Origin: Lachnospiraceae bacterium
GTDB lineage: Bacteria; Bacillota_A; Clostridia; Lachnospirales; Lachnospiraceae
Direction: 5' to 3'
NCBI GenBank assembly: GCA_028694115.1
Contig: JAQUUB010000003.1
Location: 101,894 to 135,415 of the forward strand
DNA: 33,522 bases
In this document: piece after piece, positions 24,245-32,722 of the stretch
Position numbering within the stretch: the first letter of the stretch is position 1
How the letters are laid out: each line of letters begins with the position of its first letter
Made by a program: the position numbers and the translations under genes
Notes under the pieces: model-generated
Databases searched by the model: none
Seen by the model: only the letters and a program-made list of their open reading frames with translations
Told to the model about the DNA's origin: nothing

Positions 24245-24805
24245 CTAAGATAATGATTGTCTATAAATTATTTTGTCTAGTAATTTCTTACTCTCATCCT
24301 TTGATAAAATTTTATCGATAATTGCAGATGAGAATGCAATGCTTGTGCCCATTCCCCGACTCGTAATTATATTACCATCCGTTTCCGTCTCATTTTTGCT
24401 AATAAATGCCCCCATTAAATCTTTTTCATAGCCCGGATAACAGCATGCTTTTTTACCACTTAATATTCCCAATTGCCCCAATATACTTGGAGCTGCACAA
24501 ATAGCTCCTATTATTGTTCCTTGTTTATTATGTTCCTGTAGGATCAGTCTTAGTTTCTCACACTCTCTAAGATTTTCAGTTCCTGGAAGTCCTCCTGGAA
24601 GAATAAGCGCATCCGCATCCTTAAAATCTAGTTCATCTAAAATAAAATCTGATTCTACTAAAACTCTATGAGAACTTTTTACCATTTTACTTTCTTGTAT
24701 TGAAACCGTATAAACATCAATATTTACTCTTCTAAGCATATCTACAACAGTTAGTGCCTCTATCGTTTCAAATCCATTTGCTAAAAATACATATACTCTG
24801 CTCAT
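24245..24805 (-). CDS. DJ-1/PfpI family protein
   Basis: The 186 residues form a DJ-1/ThiJ-type domain with the reactive C103 in GAICAAPS, a Glu in NGFETIEA (10-17) and the GGLPG loop (71-75). Such proteins are often annotated as ThiJ/YajL-like proteins acting on oxidative or glyoxal damage; the precise role here is unknown. The ATG at 24805 is preferred because GGAG lies just upstream; the in-frame ATG at 24817 would include that site. It is divergent from the CYTH gene, with a 116-base shared upstream region. Confidence 0.88.
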   Translation of the reverse strand: MSRVYVFLANGFETIEALTVVDMLRRVNIDVYTVSIQESKMVKSSHRVLVESDFILDELDFKDADALILPGGLPGTENLRECEKLRLILQEHNKQGTIIGAICAAPSILGQLGILSGKKACCYPGYEKDLMGAFISKNETETDGNIITSRGMGTSIAFSSAIIDKILSKDESKKLLDKIIYRQSLS

Positions 24806-24921
24806 TGGTAACTCCATTTCTGTTTAAAAATATTTTTAATTCTTGTTTATAATTTTAACAGACTATTGTAAAATATACTATAAAAACAATGAAAACAATC
24901 ACTGTATGGAGGTTTAAATAA

Positions 24922-25386
24922 TTGCCTAACTTTGAAATCGAAAAAAAATTTTTAATTAAAAAAATCCCTGAAAATATCACTTCTTATTCTTATCATATTA
25001 TTGAGCAGGGATATTTATGTACAAATCCTGTTGTGCGAATTCGAAAACAAGATTATGAGTATTACTTAACCTATAAAGGAAAAGGAATGATGATACGTGA
25101 AGAATATAATCTTCCACTAACAAAAGATGCTTATGAACATTTATTAGAAAAAGTGGATGGTAATATCATTTCTAAAATCAGATATCTAATTCCTCTTCCA
25201 GATGATTTAACAGTTGAGCTTGATTTATTTAAAAGTCCTAATCCAAATTTAATACTCGCTGAAGTTGAGTTCCCCTCCGAAGAGGCAGCCGATTCCTTTC
25301 AACCACCAAGTTGGTTTGGTGAAGAAGTTACAAAGGATTCCAAATATCACAATTCAAATATGAGCAAAGCAACTACTCTGGAGTAG
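24922..25386 (+). CDS. CYTH-domain protein (triphosphate tunnel metalloenzyme)
   Basis: The 154-residue protein has the CYTH signature ExEKK (residues 5-9) and alternating charged strands (VVRIRK, YLTYKGKG, REEYNLPL, VELDLF, LAEVEFPSE) that form the tunnel binding triphosphates with a divalent metal. Bacterial single-domain members hydrolyse inorganic tri- or polyphosphate, or are of unknown role. The start is a TTG, nine bases after GGAGG; no ATG is available nearby. Its last codons (KATTLE) lie in a hairpin shared with the convergent HD-GYP gene, and the two coding regions overlap by 14 bases. A possible TATAAA -10 precedes it. Confidence 0.82.
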   Translation: MPNFEIEKKFLIKKIPENITSYSYHIIEQGYLCTNPVVRIRKQDYEYYLTYKGKGMMIREEYNLPLTKDAYEHLLEKVDGNIISKIRYLIPLPDDLTVELDLFKSPNPNLILAEVEFPSEEAADSFQPPSWFGEEVTKDSKYHNSNMSKATTLE

Positions 25387-25394
25387 TTGCTTTG
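25365..25394. terminator. Bidirectional hairpin embedded in both convergent coding ends
   Basis: CAAAGCAACTACT (25365-25377) and AGTAGTTGCTTTG (25382-25394) form a perfect 13-pair stem around CTGG. It contains the stop codons and final residues of the CYTH gene (plus) and the HD-GYP gene (minus). Only short T-runs follow, so it may act as a weak terminator or as a 3' end stabiliser for both messages. Confidence 0.75.
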
Positions 25395-26593
25395 AATACT
25401 TCATCTATATCTTCTACGATTTTCAAATCAATAAAATTATTTTGAGCCATATCTCTCATAATATTTATGCTTTCTTCATGACTCATTCCATCCTTATAAG
25501 GTCTCTTTTCGGTTAGTGCCTGATAAATATCAATACATCCCATTAAACGTTCCTTTTCATCAAGCTCTTCCCCCGTTTTTCCAAAAGGATAGCCTTTTCC
25601 ATTTAATTTTTCATGATGATATGACGCCCAACGGCAGATATCTTCAAATCCTCTGATACTATTTAATATTTCGTAGGTATAATAAGCATGATTTTTCATG
25701 TAAATAAATTCTTCCTCTGTCAATTTATCAGGTTTTTCTAAAACGTCGGTATCAATTACTAATTTACCAATATCATGAATTGCACCCGCAAAATAAATTC
25801 TATCCTTTGTATCCTTGTCATAATGATAAAATTCTGCCATTTTGAGAACCTTTTCTGCTATTCCGATGGAATGGATACTAGTAAATTCTGATTTATAGTC
25901 AACAATTTTTGCAAACATATGTGCAATTCCTTTTACTTCTTCTGTCGAATAATCCTCAAGTTGCGGCGGAATCTCCAGTAATAAGGATTGATCTATTACC
26001 TCATTTTTCATTTTAAGCATTTCTTCCATACTACAGCTTTTTTCAAATGCACGAACTACACTTTCAGAAAATAAGACATTTACTTGATTCTTTATAAAAT
26101 TTAAGACTTTTGCATATTTCGTTTCATCCACACTACTCAAATCCCACTTTGCATCAATTTGGTCGCTTATATGGATAATCTGAGCAAAAACCGGTGTATC
26201 TTCTTCCTTTTTTCCTAAACATCCACTACCATTCGCATGTTCATGATGATACAAAATGGCATTTTTAATATGGGAATAAAAAGGAAGACATTTTACATTT
26301 TCTTCTCCTATTTCAGAATGCCTTTTCAGCTCAACTGACTCTTTATTATGTAAGATACGTTTTCCTTTCTTTGCTTCTTCTTCAATGTATTCCGTCAGCG
26401 CATTATCATGAAGTATGGCAGCCGCTGCAAGATATGGCAATTCGTCGTTATTTATCCCCATTTCGCGTCCTATTAAAATCGATAAATAAGCAACTCTCTT
26501 TCCATGATTTGTATTTACACCAATCAATTCTTTTTCTACACTATCAAGACCAAAGGAAAAAGCCTTTAACAATTCCTGCAAGTAAATTTTCAT
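25373..26593 (-). CDS. Tandem HD / HD-GYP phosphodiesterase-like protein
   Basis: The 406 residues hold two HD-type modules. The C-terminal one (about 225-400) has HD at 273-274 and HHEKLNGKGYP (326-336), a complete HD-GYP signature, the form that hydrolyses cyclic-di-GMP. The N-terminal one (about 28-190) keeps HD at 62-63 and an HHEHANGSG segment (116-124) but has lost the GYP residues, so it is probably regulatory or has another substrate. No sensor or membrane domain is present, so the protein is soluble. It overlaps the convergent CYTH gene by 14 bases at its 3' end. Confidence 0.85.
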   Translation of the reverse strand: MKIYLQELLKAFSFGLDSVEKELIGVNTNHGKRVAYLSILIGREMGINNDELPYLAAAAILHDNALTEYIEEEAKKGKRILHNKESVELKRHSEIGEENVKCLPFYSHIKNAILYHHEHANGSGCLGKKEEDTPVFAQIIHISDQIDAKWDLSSVDETKYAKVLNFIKNQVNVLFSESVVRAFEKSCSMEEMLKMKNEVIDQSLLLEIPPQLEDYSTEEVKGIAHMFAKIVDYKSEFTSIHSIGIAEKVLKMAEFYHYDKDTKDRIYFAGAIHDIGKLVIDTDVLEKPDKLTEEEFIYMKNHAYYTYEILNSIRGFEDICRWASYHHEKLNGKGYPFGKTGEELDEKERLMGCIDIYQALTEKRPYKDGMSHEESINIMRDMAQNNFIDLKIVEDIDEVFKATTPE

Positions 26594-26620
26594 CTAAATA
26601 CCTCTTCTTTTGTAAAATTG

Positions 26621-26651
26621 AAAAATCCATCGAAGTTTTGGCTCCGATGGA
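26621..26651 (-). terminator. Rho-independent terminator of the maltodextrin operon
   Basis: On the minus strand the stem CCATCGGAG/CTTCGATGG (one G-U pair, loop CCAAAA) is followed by ATTTTTC, just after the LacI-family gene. Confidence 0.88.
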
Positions 26652-26657
26652 AGATTC

Positions 26658-27689
26658 TTATATTTTCTTTGTTGAATCTCTGATTACGAGTTTTCCTTCG
26701 AACACCTTATGTTGATGCTCTGCTTTTTTAGAAATAATATCAAATAATATTCTTGTTGTTTCCTCTGCCATCTTCTCAACTGGCTGTTGCAACGTAGTAA
26801 GAGATGGATTTATATATCTTCCAATTTTCACTCCATCAAACCCAGCCAAGGATATATCATCTGGAACTTTTTTCCCAGCCTCTGACAACGCCTTTCCAGC
26901 ACCAATCGCCATAATATCAGAAATTGCATAGATAGCGGTACAAGGTATTTTCTTTTTCAGAAATTCCTTCGTGACTACATATCCATTTTCTAAAGAATAA
27001 TCTTCTATTTCTGGCTTCATGGCTAATATCAGGTTTTTGTTTTCCTCAATCCCATTATCATGTAACGCTCTCTTGTAACCTTCTAAACGTAATTGTCCAA
27101 TACTGACATCTGTAGTCTTTGCACATATAATAGCAATATTCTTATGTCCTAGTTTGCAAAGATGATCTACTACTTTGTAGCTTTCCTTTTCGTCATCAAC
27201 AGTAACCGAAGAATAAGTGTTTCTGCTATATCCTTCTGGAGAGGTACCTATCGTACTAAGCACAAATGGAACATTTAACTGAGCCAGTTTTTCTTCACTA
27301 TGTAAAAAAAATCCACCCAGGAAAATAATGCCTCTAAGCCTTTTTTCCTTTACCAGCTCTAATGCAACATCAACTTCGTCTTCACTAAAATCGACATGAT
27401 GTAAGACCAAAGAATATTTCTTATGTTTAATCTCTTCTTCCATTATTTTAATCATTTCACTAAAGAAGGAGTTTGTGATACCCTTTACTAAAACTGCAAT
27501 TGCTCTCGCATCTTGTCGCTTTAAATTTCTTGCACTGTTATTAGGAATATAATTATTTTCCTTAATTACACGCATAATCATTTCTTTGGTCTCCGGATTA
27601 ATATCCGGATGATTATTAATTGCTCTAGAAACTGTGCTTACCCCAACACCACATAGTCTAGCGACGTCCTTAATTGTTATCTCTTCCAT
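26658..27689 (-). CDS. LacI-family transcriptional regulator, probable maltodextrin repressor
   Basis: The 343 residues show the LacI-type helix-turn-helix (TIKDVARLCGVGVSTVSRAI, 5-24), the hinge helix with NNSARNLKR (50-58), and a periplasmic-binding-protein-like sensor domain (about 62-340) ending with SLTTLQQPVEKMAEETTRIL. It is the last gene of the operon malE-malF-malG-malQ-regulator, 12 bases after malQ. The operator-like triple repeat at the operon promoter has the CG-centred palindromic form used by LacI-family proteins, so this protein is the natural candidate to bind it and would repress its own synthesis. The effector is not shown by sequence; maltose or maltodextrin is inferred from context. 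Confidence 0.9.
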   Translation of the reverse strand: MEEITIKDVARLCGVGVSTVSRAINNHPDINPETKEMIMRVIKENNYIPNNSARNLKRQDARAIAVLVKGITNSFFSEMIKIMEEEIKHKKYSLVLHHVDFSEDEVDVALELVKEKRLRGIIFLGGFFLHSEEKLAQLNVPFVLSTIGTSPEGYSRNTYSSVTVDDEKESYKVVDHLCKLGHKNIAIICAKTTDVSIGQLRLEGYKRALHDNGIEENKNLILAMKPEIEDYSLENGYVVTKEFLKKKIPCTAIYAISDIMAIGAGKALSEAGKKVPDDISLAGFDGVKIGRYINPSLTTLQQPVEKMAEETTRILFDIISKKAEHQHKVFEGKLVIRDSTKKI

Positions 27690-27701
27690 GGGATCAAACC
27701 T

Positions 27702-29183
27702 TTATTTCCTTCCGTAAAGCTTTGTAATACTGCTTATTTTCTTAGTAAGCTCCCCTGTAATTTCTCCCTTAGTCAAACGCCATTTCCAGTTATTACCTAA
27801 TGTGGATGGTGTATTGATACGAGCTTCTTTTCCTAATCCCAGATAATCCTGAATAGGAATAATACAGGTAGCTGCAACACTCGAAAGAGCCGCCCGAATG
27901 AATTCCCAATAAATTAAATCCTTTTCGCAGGATTGTAGGTGGAGGTATCGATTGCAGAATTCCTTATCCGCACTCTCTAATGTATCATACCAGCCCCTAA
28001 CCGTATCATTATCATGAGTTCCAGTATAAACCACACAATTATTTAAATAATTATGAGGAAGATAATCACTCTCTTCTCGGGAGTCAAATGCAAATTGAAG
28101 AACCTTCATTCCTGGATATCCAGATTCTTTCACTAATTCTAACACAGAATCTGTTAAAAATCCAAGGTCTTCTGCAATCACTTCTTTTTCTCCTAATTTC
28201 TCCTTCATAACTCGGAAAATATCATATCCAGGACCTTTCCGCCATTCTCCAAATTCTGCTGTTTTATCACCATATGGAATGGAATAATATTCATCAAACC
28301 CACGAAAATGGTCAATTCGTACAACATCGTATAATTTAAAACAACTCTCTAAACGCTTCATCCACCATTCATAATTTGTTTGCTTATGATACTCCCACTT
28401 ATACAAAGGATTTCCCCAAAGCTGACCCGTAGCTGAAAATGCATCAGGAGGGCATCCAGCAACAGCGATTGGGTTACAATTATCATCAAACTGGAACAAC
28501 TCTTTATTTGCCCATGTATCTGAACTATCAAATGCAACATAAATGGGAATATCACCAATAATTTTAATTCCTCTTTTATTTGCATAATCTTTTAATTGTT
28601 CCCACTGGGAATAGAACATATATTGTTGAAATTGATAAAATTCAACTTCTTCTGCAAGATTCTTACGGTATTCTTCCATCACTTCTTTTTTACGAAGCTT
28701 GATATCTTCTTCCCATTCAACCCAGCAAATATTTCCGAGAGAATTTTTAATTGCCATATAAAGTGCATAGTCATCTAACCAAAATGAATTTTCTTTATTA
28801 AATTTAAAAAAATTAGAATCTTCTGAGATTCTGCTTCTCTTATAAGCCTTTTTTAGGATTTCAAACCTAGATAAATATAGTTTTCCATAATCGATATAGC
28901 GCTCATTATCACCAAAATCATATTCCTCACATTCCATTTTAGTAACATATCCAGCTTCTATTAACTTTTCCAAATCAATAAAATATGGATTTCCTGCAAA
29001 TGTGGAAAAAGACTGATACGGAGAGTCTCCATATCCAGTTGGTCCGAGGGGTAGCATTTGCCAATAGGATTGACCCGCTTCTTTTAACTGGTCAATAAAT
29101 TGATATGCCTCCTTTGAAAAGGAACCGATTCCGTATTGGGATGGCAGACTAGCCACTGGTAATAAGATGCCACTTTTTCTCAT
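27702..29183 (-). CDS. malQ: 4-alpha-glucanotransferase (amylomaltase, GH77)
   Basis: This cytoplasmic enzyme transfers maltodextrin segments between chains and releases glucose. The 493 residues carry the GH77 catalytic set: nucleophile D291 in VVRIDHFRGF, acid/base E338 in IAEDLG, and D391 in GTHDND. The N-terminal GILLPVASLPSQYGIG is characteristic. It sits between the transporter genes and the regulator, and works with the adjacent glycogen/maltodextrin phosphorylase to make glucose and glucose-1-phosphate from imported maltodextrins. Confidence 0.97.
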   Translation of the reverse strand: MRKSGILLPVASLPSQYGIGSFSKEAYQFIDQLKEAGQSYWQMLPLGPTGYGDSPYQSFSTFAGNPYFIDLEKLIEAGYVTKMECEEYDFGDNERYIDYGKLYLSRFEILKKAYKRSRISEDSNFFKFNKENSFWLDDYALYMAIKNSLGNICWVEWEEDIKLRKKEVMEEYRKNLAEEVEFYQFQQYMFYSQWEQLKDYANKRGIKIIGDIPIYVAFDSSDTWANKELFQFDDNCNPIAVAGCPPDAFSATGQLWGNPLYKWEYHKQTNYEWWMKRLESCFKLYDVVRIDHFRGFDEYYSIPYGDKTAEFGEWRKGPGYDIFRVMKEKLGEKEVIAEDLGFLTDSVLELVKESGYPGMKVLQFAFDSREESDYLPHNYLNNCVVYTGTHDNDTVRGWYDTLESADKEFCNRYLHLQSCEKDLIYWEFIRAALSSVAATCIIPIQDYLGLGKEARINTPSTLGNNWKWRLTKGEITGELTKKISSITKLYGRK

Positions 29184-29204
29184 AATTTTTCTCCTATCTT
29201 CTGC

Positions 29205-30041
29205 TTAACCTTTTACAGCGCCCGCAACAACACCTTCAATAATATATTTCTGGCATGCCAGGTAGAATATGATGATTGGAATAATTGATAAAACAAGTAG
29301 TGCCATCATAGCTCCCATATCTTTTGATCCATAAGAACCAATCAGATATTGTACCGCTACAGGTATTGTTTTATATTTTGTGCTTAGTCCAATAACGAGA
29401 TATGGCAATAAATAGTCATTCCATATCCACATTGCATTTAATATTGCAACTGTAATTGCTGTTGGTTTTAGAATTGGCATTACAACTCCAAAAAAGGTTT
29501 GCAATGGGTTACATCCATCGATCATAGCTGCTTCTTCAATTTCAATCGGAATTGATTTAATAAATCCACAGAACATAAATACAGAAAGACCAGCTCCAAA
29601 TCCAAGATATAAAATTACCATACCTTGTGGATTATTCAAATGACATATATTAGCCAGTTTTGACATGGTGAACATAACCATTTGAAAAGGAACAATCATA
29701 GAAAATACAAACATATAATATAGCATGCTTGTCACTTTGGATTTTACCCTTGTTAAATAGTATGCTGTCATCGATGTAAACAATAGAATTGCCACAACTG
29801 AAAATACCGTAATAAAAAGTGACCATCCAAAAGCTCCAAAAAAGTTTGTTTTTTCAATCCCATTTGTATAATTCGTTAATTTAGAAAAAGTCTCTGCTGT
29901 TGGTAATGCAAATGGTGCATCACTGATAAATAATTTGCCTTTGAACGAATTCATCAAAATAAAGAGAATCGGTACTAAAAATATAAAAACTAATGCAGAA
30001 AGCACAATCAGAACGATTCTATCCGCTATCGATTTTTTCAT
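29205..30041 (-). CDS. malG: Maltodextrin ABC transporter permease, MalG-type
   Basis: The 278-residue inner-membrane permease has six predicted helices and the ATPase-docking EAA loop EEAAMIDGCNPLQTFFGVVMP (near 180-200), and ends with a GVVAGAVKG tail typical of MalG-like proteins. Its ATG overlaps the malF stop by one base (TAATG), giving tight coupling. No ATPase gene is present in the operon, so a shared MsmK/MalK-type ATPase elsewhere is presumed. Specificity for maltodextrin rests on malQ and glgP next door. Confidence 0.9.
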   Translation of the reverse strand: MKKSIADRIVLIVLSALVFIFLVPILFILMNSFKGKLFISDAPFALPTAETFSKLTNYTNGIEKTNFFGAFGWSLFITVFSVVAILLFTSMTAYYLTRVKSKVTSMLYYMFVFSMIVPFQMVMFTMSKLANICHLNNPQGMVILYLGFGAGLSVFMFCGFIKSIPIEIEEAAMIDGCNPLQTFFGVVMPILKPTAITVAILNAMWIWNDYLLPYLVIGLSTKYKTIPVAVQYLIGSYGSKDMGAMMALLVLSIIPIIIFYLACQKYIIEGVVAGAVKG

Positions 30042-30883
30042 TATTGTTCGACCTCCTTACTTCTTGTAATCATTAATTGCGATAAAGCGATTGCAGCTAC
30101 AAGGACAAAGAAAATAACTGCTTTTGCCTGACCAACACCCTCAAATCCCGTACGACCATAAAATGTATTAAAAATATCTAGTGCAAGCATTGCCGTTTTC
30201 TTTGATGGTGCACCTGCGGTCAATGCTAAGTTCTGATCAAATAATTTGAAACTGTTAGAAACTGTTAAAAACAAACATATCGTAATAGATGGCATAACCA
30301 TCGGAATTTTCACTCTCGTCAGTACCTGCCAATGAGTCGCACCGTCAATTTCCGCTGCTTCCAATAAATCTGTAGGTACATTTTGCAAACCAGCAACATA
30401 AATAATCATCATATAACCAATCAATTGCCAGTTCATTAATATCACCAGACCCCAGAAACCATAGGTAGCATTTGCAACCAGCGTCGTTTCATATTTTAAT
30501 AATACTGCATTTATCATCTGTTGCCAAATATATCCTAAAATAATGCCACCAATTAAATTAGGCATAAAGAAAACCGTTCTAAAAAGATTAGTTCCTTTTA
30601 TTTTTCTAGTTAGTGCTAACGCCAAAATAAATGCAAATAAATTAATTGTTAGAATTGCAATAACTGAAAATTTAAAAGTAAATCCTAGCGAATTAATAAA
30701 ATCTCTATTAGAAAATATATTAACATAATTTTTAACGCCAATCCACTTTGCGTTAGTTACTGTTGTAAATTTGCAAAATGACAAATAAACACCCATCGCA
30801 AAAGGGATAATAAATGCAAACCCAAACGCCACTAAAGTCGGCAATACAAAGATTGGAAAATATCGTTTTAATGTCTTTTGCAT
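30041..30883 (-). CDS. malF: Maltodextrin ABC transporter permease, MalF-type
   Basis: From the ATG at 30883 the protein has 280 residues and six predicted helices, with the EAA loop LLEAAEIDGATHWQVLTRVK (near 180-200). The reading frame is open upstream to 31006, but AGGAGAG directly ahead of the ATG at 30883, and overlap of the longer form with malE, set the start. The E. coli MalF periplasmic extra domain is absent, as usual for Gram-positive homologues. It pairs with MalG to form the channel. Confidence 0.9.
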   Translation of the reverse strand: MQKTLKRYFPIFVLPTLVAFGFAFIIPFAMGVYLSFCKFTTVTNAKWIGVKNYVNIFSNRDFINSLGFTFKFSVIAILTINLFAFILALALTRKIKGTNLFRTVFFMPNLIGGIILGYIWQQMINAVLLKYETTLVANATYGFWGLVILMNWQLIGYMMIIYVAGLQNVPTDLLEAAEIDGATHWQVLTRVKIPMVMPSITICLFLTVSNSFKLFDQNLALTAGAPSKKTAMLALDIFNTFYGRTGFEGVGQAKAVIFFVLVAAIALSQLMITRSKEVEQ

Positions 30884-30925
30884 AAGCTCTCTCCTATCAA
30901 CTACCATTCTGTTTTTGAGTAGAAA

Positions 30926-30952
30926 GCGGGCAGTGGCATTGCCACTGCCCGC
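30926..30952 (-). promoter_or_regulatory. Strong intercistronic hairpin between malE and malF
   Basis: GCGGGCAGTGG and CCACTGCCCGC form an 11-pair GC-rich stem with a five-base loop, 20 bases after the malE stop. Only TTTCT follows on the minus strand, so it is a partial terminator or an mRNA 3' stabiliser. Either would give more binding protein than permease. Confidence 0.8.
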
Positions 30953-30972
30953 CATGTAATTGCTATTTATTA

Positions 30973-32391
30973 TTATTCTGCAATTGCGGCTTTTTCGGTA
31001 GCCCATTCATCTACTACTAATTTTGTTACATCTTCCCATTCAACGCTTCCTGAAGCATATTCAAGTAATACTGCACCGAAATCATCTTTAAACTGCTGGC
31101 TTGGGAATGTTGTAAAGTTCCAAGCTACAGATGTCTTAGAATCATCAGCCATGTATTTAAGAACTTCCTGTGCTAATGGATCGGTAGGTTTTTCATCATC
31201 ACTAAATGTATTGAAAGGAGCAATAAATTTTAAGTCATTTGTTACAGCTGCTTTCCCTGTATCAGAGCTGAATAACCATTCAACAAAAGCAATGGATGCT
31301 GCCTGGTCTTCTGCTGAAGCCTGACTGTTGATTGAGAAGAAGTTCTCTGTTCCTGTACATAATCCTTGATTCTCTTCACCTTTTACACCTGTATAAATAG
31401 GAAGGAATTTTACATCTGTATCAGCTACTGTATTGCCTTCAACACCTGATATCTGTCCCCATCCCCAGTTACCATTCTGTACCATTGCAACCTGGCCTAA
31501 AGCAAATTCAGACATGGAATCATCAACTGATTTACTTCCTAATAATCCAGGAGCCGTGCAAGAATTGTTAATATATAAGTCAAAGATATTTTTGTAATTT
31601 TCTGAATATGTAAATTCTAAAGCGTCTGTATCAGTTACACCTTTTTCTTTATATTCATAGTATACCGGGATATTAGCTAAGTGAGTCTGCCATCTCCAGT
31701 CTTCACCAGGTGTAAGAGAGGTTGATGCGAATACTCCCTCAATACTTAACTCATCTTTTTTAGCTGTCATGTCTTCTACAACTGCTTTTAATGTAGCAAA
31801 GTTATTAATTTCCTCCATGGATGCTGCTTTTGCTCCATCAAGTGCAAAATATTTATCCATAATAGCATTATTATAAATAATACCATATCCTTCCACTACA
31901 TATGGGATACCATAAATTCCACCATCATCTCCTGCTACAACAATACTTTTGTCAAGTAGCCAGCTATAAAGTTCCGTATCTTTTAAATCTGCACAATAAT
32001 CTTTCCAGTTCTGATATCCGATTGGTCCATTAATTTGGAACAAGGTAGGTGCATCTGTATTTGCAATTTCTGATTTTAATGTTTGTTCATATGTTCCACT
32101 AGCTGCAGTTACAACTTTAACCGGAACACCTGTTTCTTCTGTATACTGCGCTGCTAATTTCTGCCACACTTCGTCAACTTCAGGCTTGAAGTTCAAATAG
32201 TAAACCTGGCCTGCACCAGCTGCTTTTTCCTCTGCAGGTGCTGTTTCATCTGCTGGAGTCGTCTCCTCTGCAGGTGCTTCTTCTGTTGTTGTATCGCCTG
32301 CAGAAGTCGATTCTGCTGTACTACCACATCCGGCTAACAATGTAGCCACCATGCTTACACACAATAATGCGCTTACAAGTTTCTTCTTCAT
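30973..32391 (-). CDS. malE: Maltodextrin-binding lipoprotein (ABC solute-binding protein)
   Basis: The 472-residue extracellular binding protein starts with a lipoprotein signal peptide (MKKK, hydrophobic core, LLAGC with lipidated C22). An acidic Ala/Glu/Thr/Pro-rich linker (about 25-60) follows, then a family-1 solute-binding domain with a YGIPYVVEGYGIIYN segment typical of sugar binders. The ATG at 32391 has AGAGG upstream; the longer in-frame reading to 32457 lacks one. It is the first gene of the operon and the one directly under the promoter and triple operator. Ligand assignment to maltodextrin is inferred from malQ and glgP; another oligosaccharide is possible. Confidence 0.88.
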   Translation of the reverse strand: MKKKLVSALLCVSMVATLLAGCGSTAESTSAGDTTTEEAPAEETTPADETAPAEEKAAGAGQVYYLNFKPEVDEVWQKLAAQYTEETGVPVKVVTAASGTYEQTLKSEIANTDAPTLFQINGPIGYQNWKDYCADLKDTELYSWLLDKSIVVAGDDGGIYGIPYVVEGYGIIYNNAIMDKYFALDGAKAASMEEINNFATLKAVVEDMTAKKDELSIEGVFASTSLTPGEDWRWQTHLANIPVYYEYKEKGVTDTDALEFTYSENYKNIFDLYINNSCTAPGLLGSKSVDDSMSEFALGQVAMVQNGNWGWGQISGVEGNTVADTDVKFLPIYTGVKGEENQGLCTGTENFFSINSQASAEDQAASIAFVEWLFSSDTGKAAVTNDLKFIAPFNTFSDDEKPTDPLAQEVLKYMADDSKTSVAWNFTTFPSQQFKDDFGAVLLEYASGSVEWEDVTKLVVDEWATEKAAIAE

Positions 32392-32426
32392 AACTTTACC
32401 TCTCTTTTTATATGTTGTTTGGTTAC

Positions 32427-32461
32427 CTAAATGTGCCTCCCTGTTTACATTACACATTTAG
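32427..32461 (-). promoter_or_regulatory. Stem-loop in the malE leader
   Basis: CTAAATGTG (32427-32435) and CACATTTAG (32453-32461) are perfect nine-base arms with a 17-base loop. On the transcript the loop side carries GGGAGG, a ribosome-site-like word not followed by a usable start codon. It lies in the roughly 130-base untranslated leader. Confidence 0.5.
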
Positions 32462-32479
32462 CGTGATGGAATTCATTTT

Positions 32480-32515
32480 GGTAACGTTTTCGGTATCGTT
32501 ATCGGTAACGTTACC
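32480..32515 (-). promoter_or_regulatory. Triple 12-bp tandem operator array of the maltodextrin operon
   Basis: Three contiguous units on the plus strand, GGTAACGTTTTC, GGTATCGTTATC and GGTAACGTTACC, repeat with an exact 12-bp period. The last is a perfect palindrome centred on CG, the form bound by LacI-family repressors. They lie about 8 to 43 bases downstream of the predicted start of transcription, a position where a bound repressor would block the polymerase. Confidence 0.75.
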
Positions 32516-32529
32516 AATTCCTTGATTTA

Positions 32530-32558
32530 ATACTAGCACATTGACTTATAAAATGCAA
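32530..32558 (-). promoter_or_regulatory. Predicted sigma-A promoter of the maltodextrin operon
   Basis: TTGCAT (32553-32558) and TAGTAT (32530-32535) have 17-base spacing on the minus strand, with an extended TG one base ahead of the -10. No better promoter is seen upstream of malE. Confidence 0.65.
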
Positions 32559-32722
32559 TAGTCATTGTGTTTTTATTTGTTTTTTGTATAGGTTACTCAA
32601 ATATAAAGCATGATTTTTGTACTTTTTTAACAAATTCATGAAAGTATTTTATAATTTTATATAATAATTATCGTATGAATATCTATATGAAAATAAGTTT
32701 TAAAATATGAAAAACATTATTG

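Noticed and set aside
30884..31006. A 41-residue N-terminal extension of MalF.
   Set aside because: It would run through the intercistronic hairpin and overlap malE; the ATG at 30883 has AGGAGAG at good spacing.
32392..32457. A 22-residue extension of the binding protein ahead of its signal peptide.
   Set aside because: It would bury the lipoprotein signal peptide and lacks a ribosome site; AGAGG precedes the ATG at 32391.
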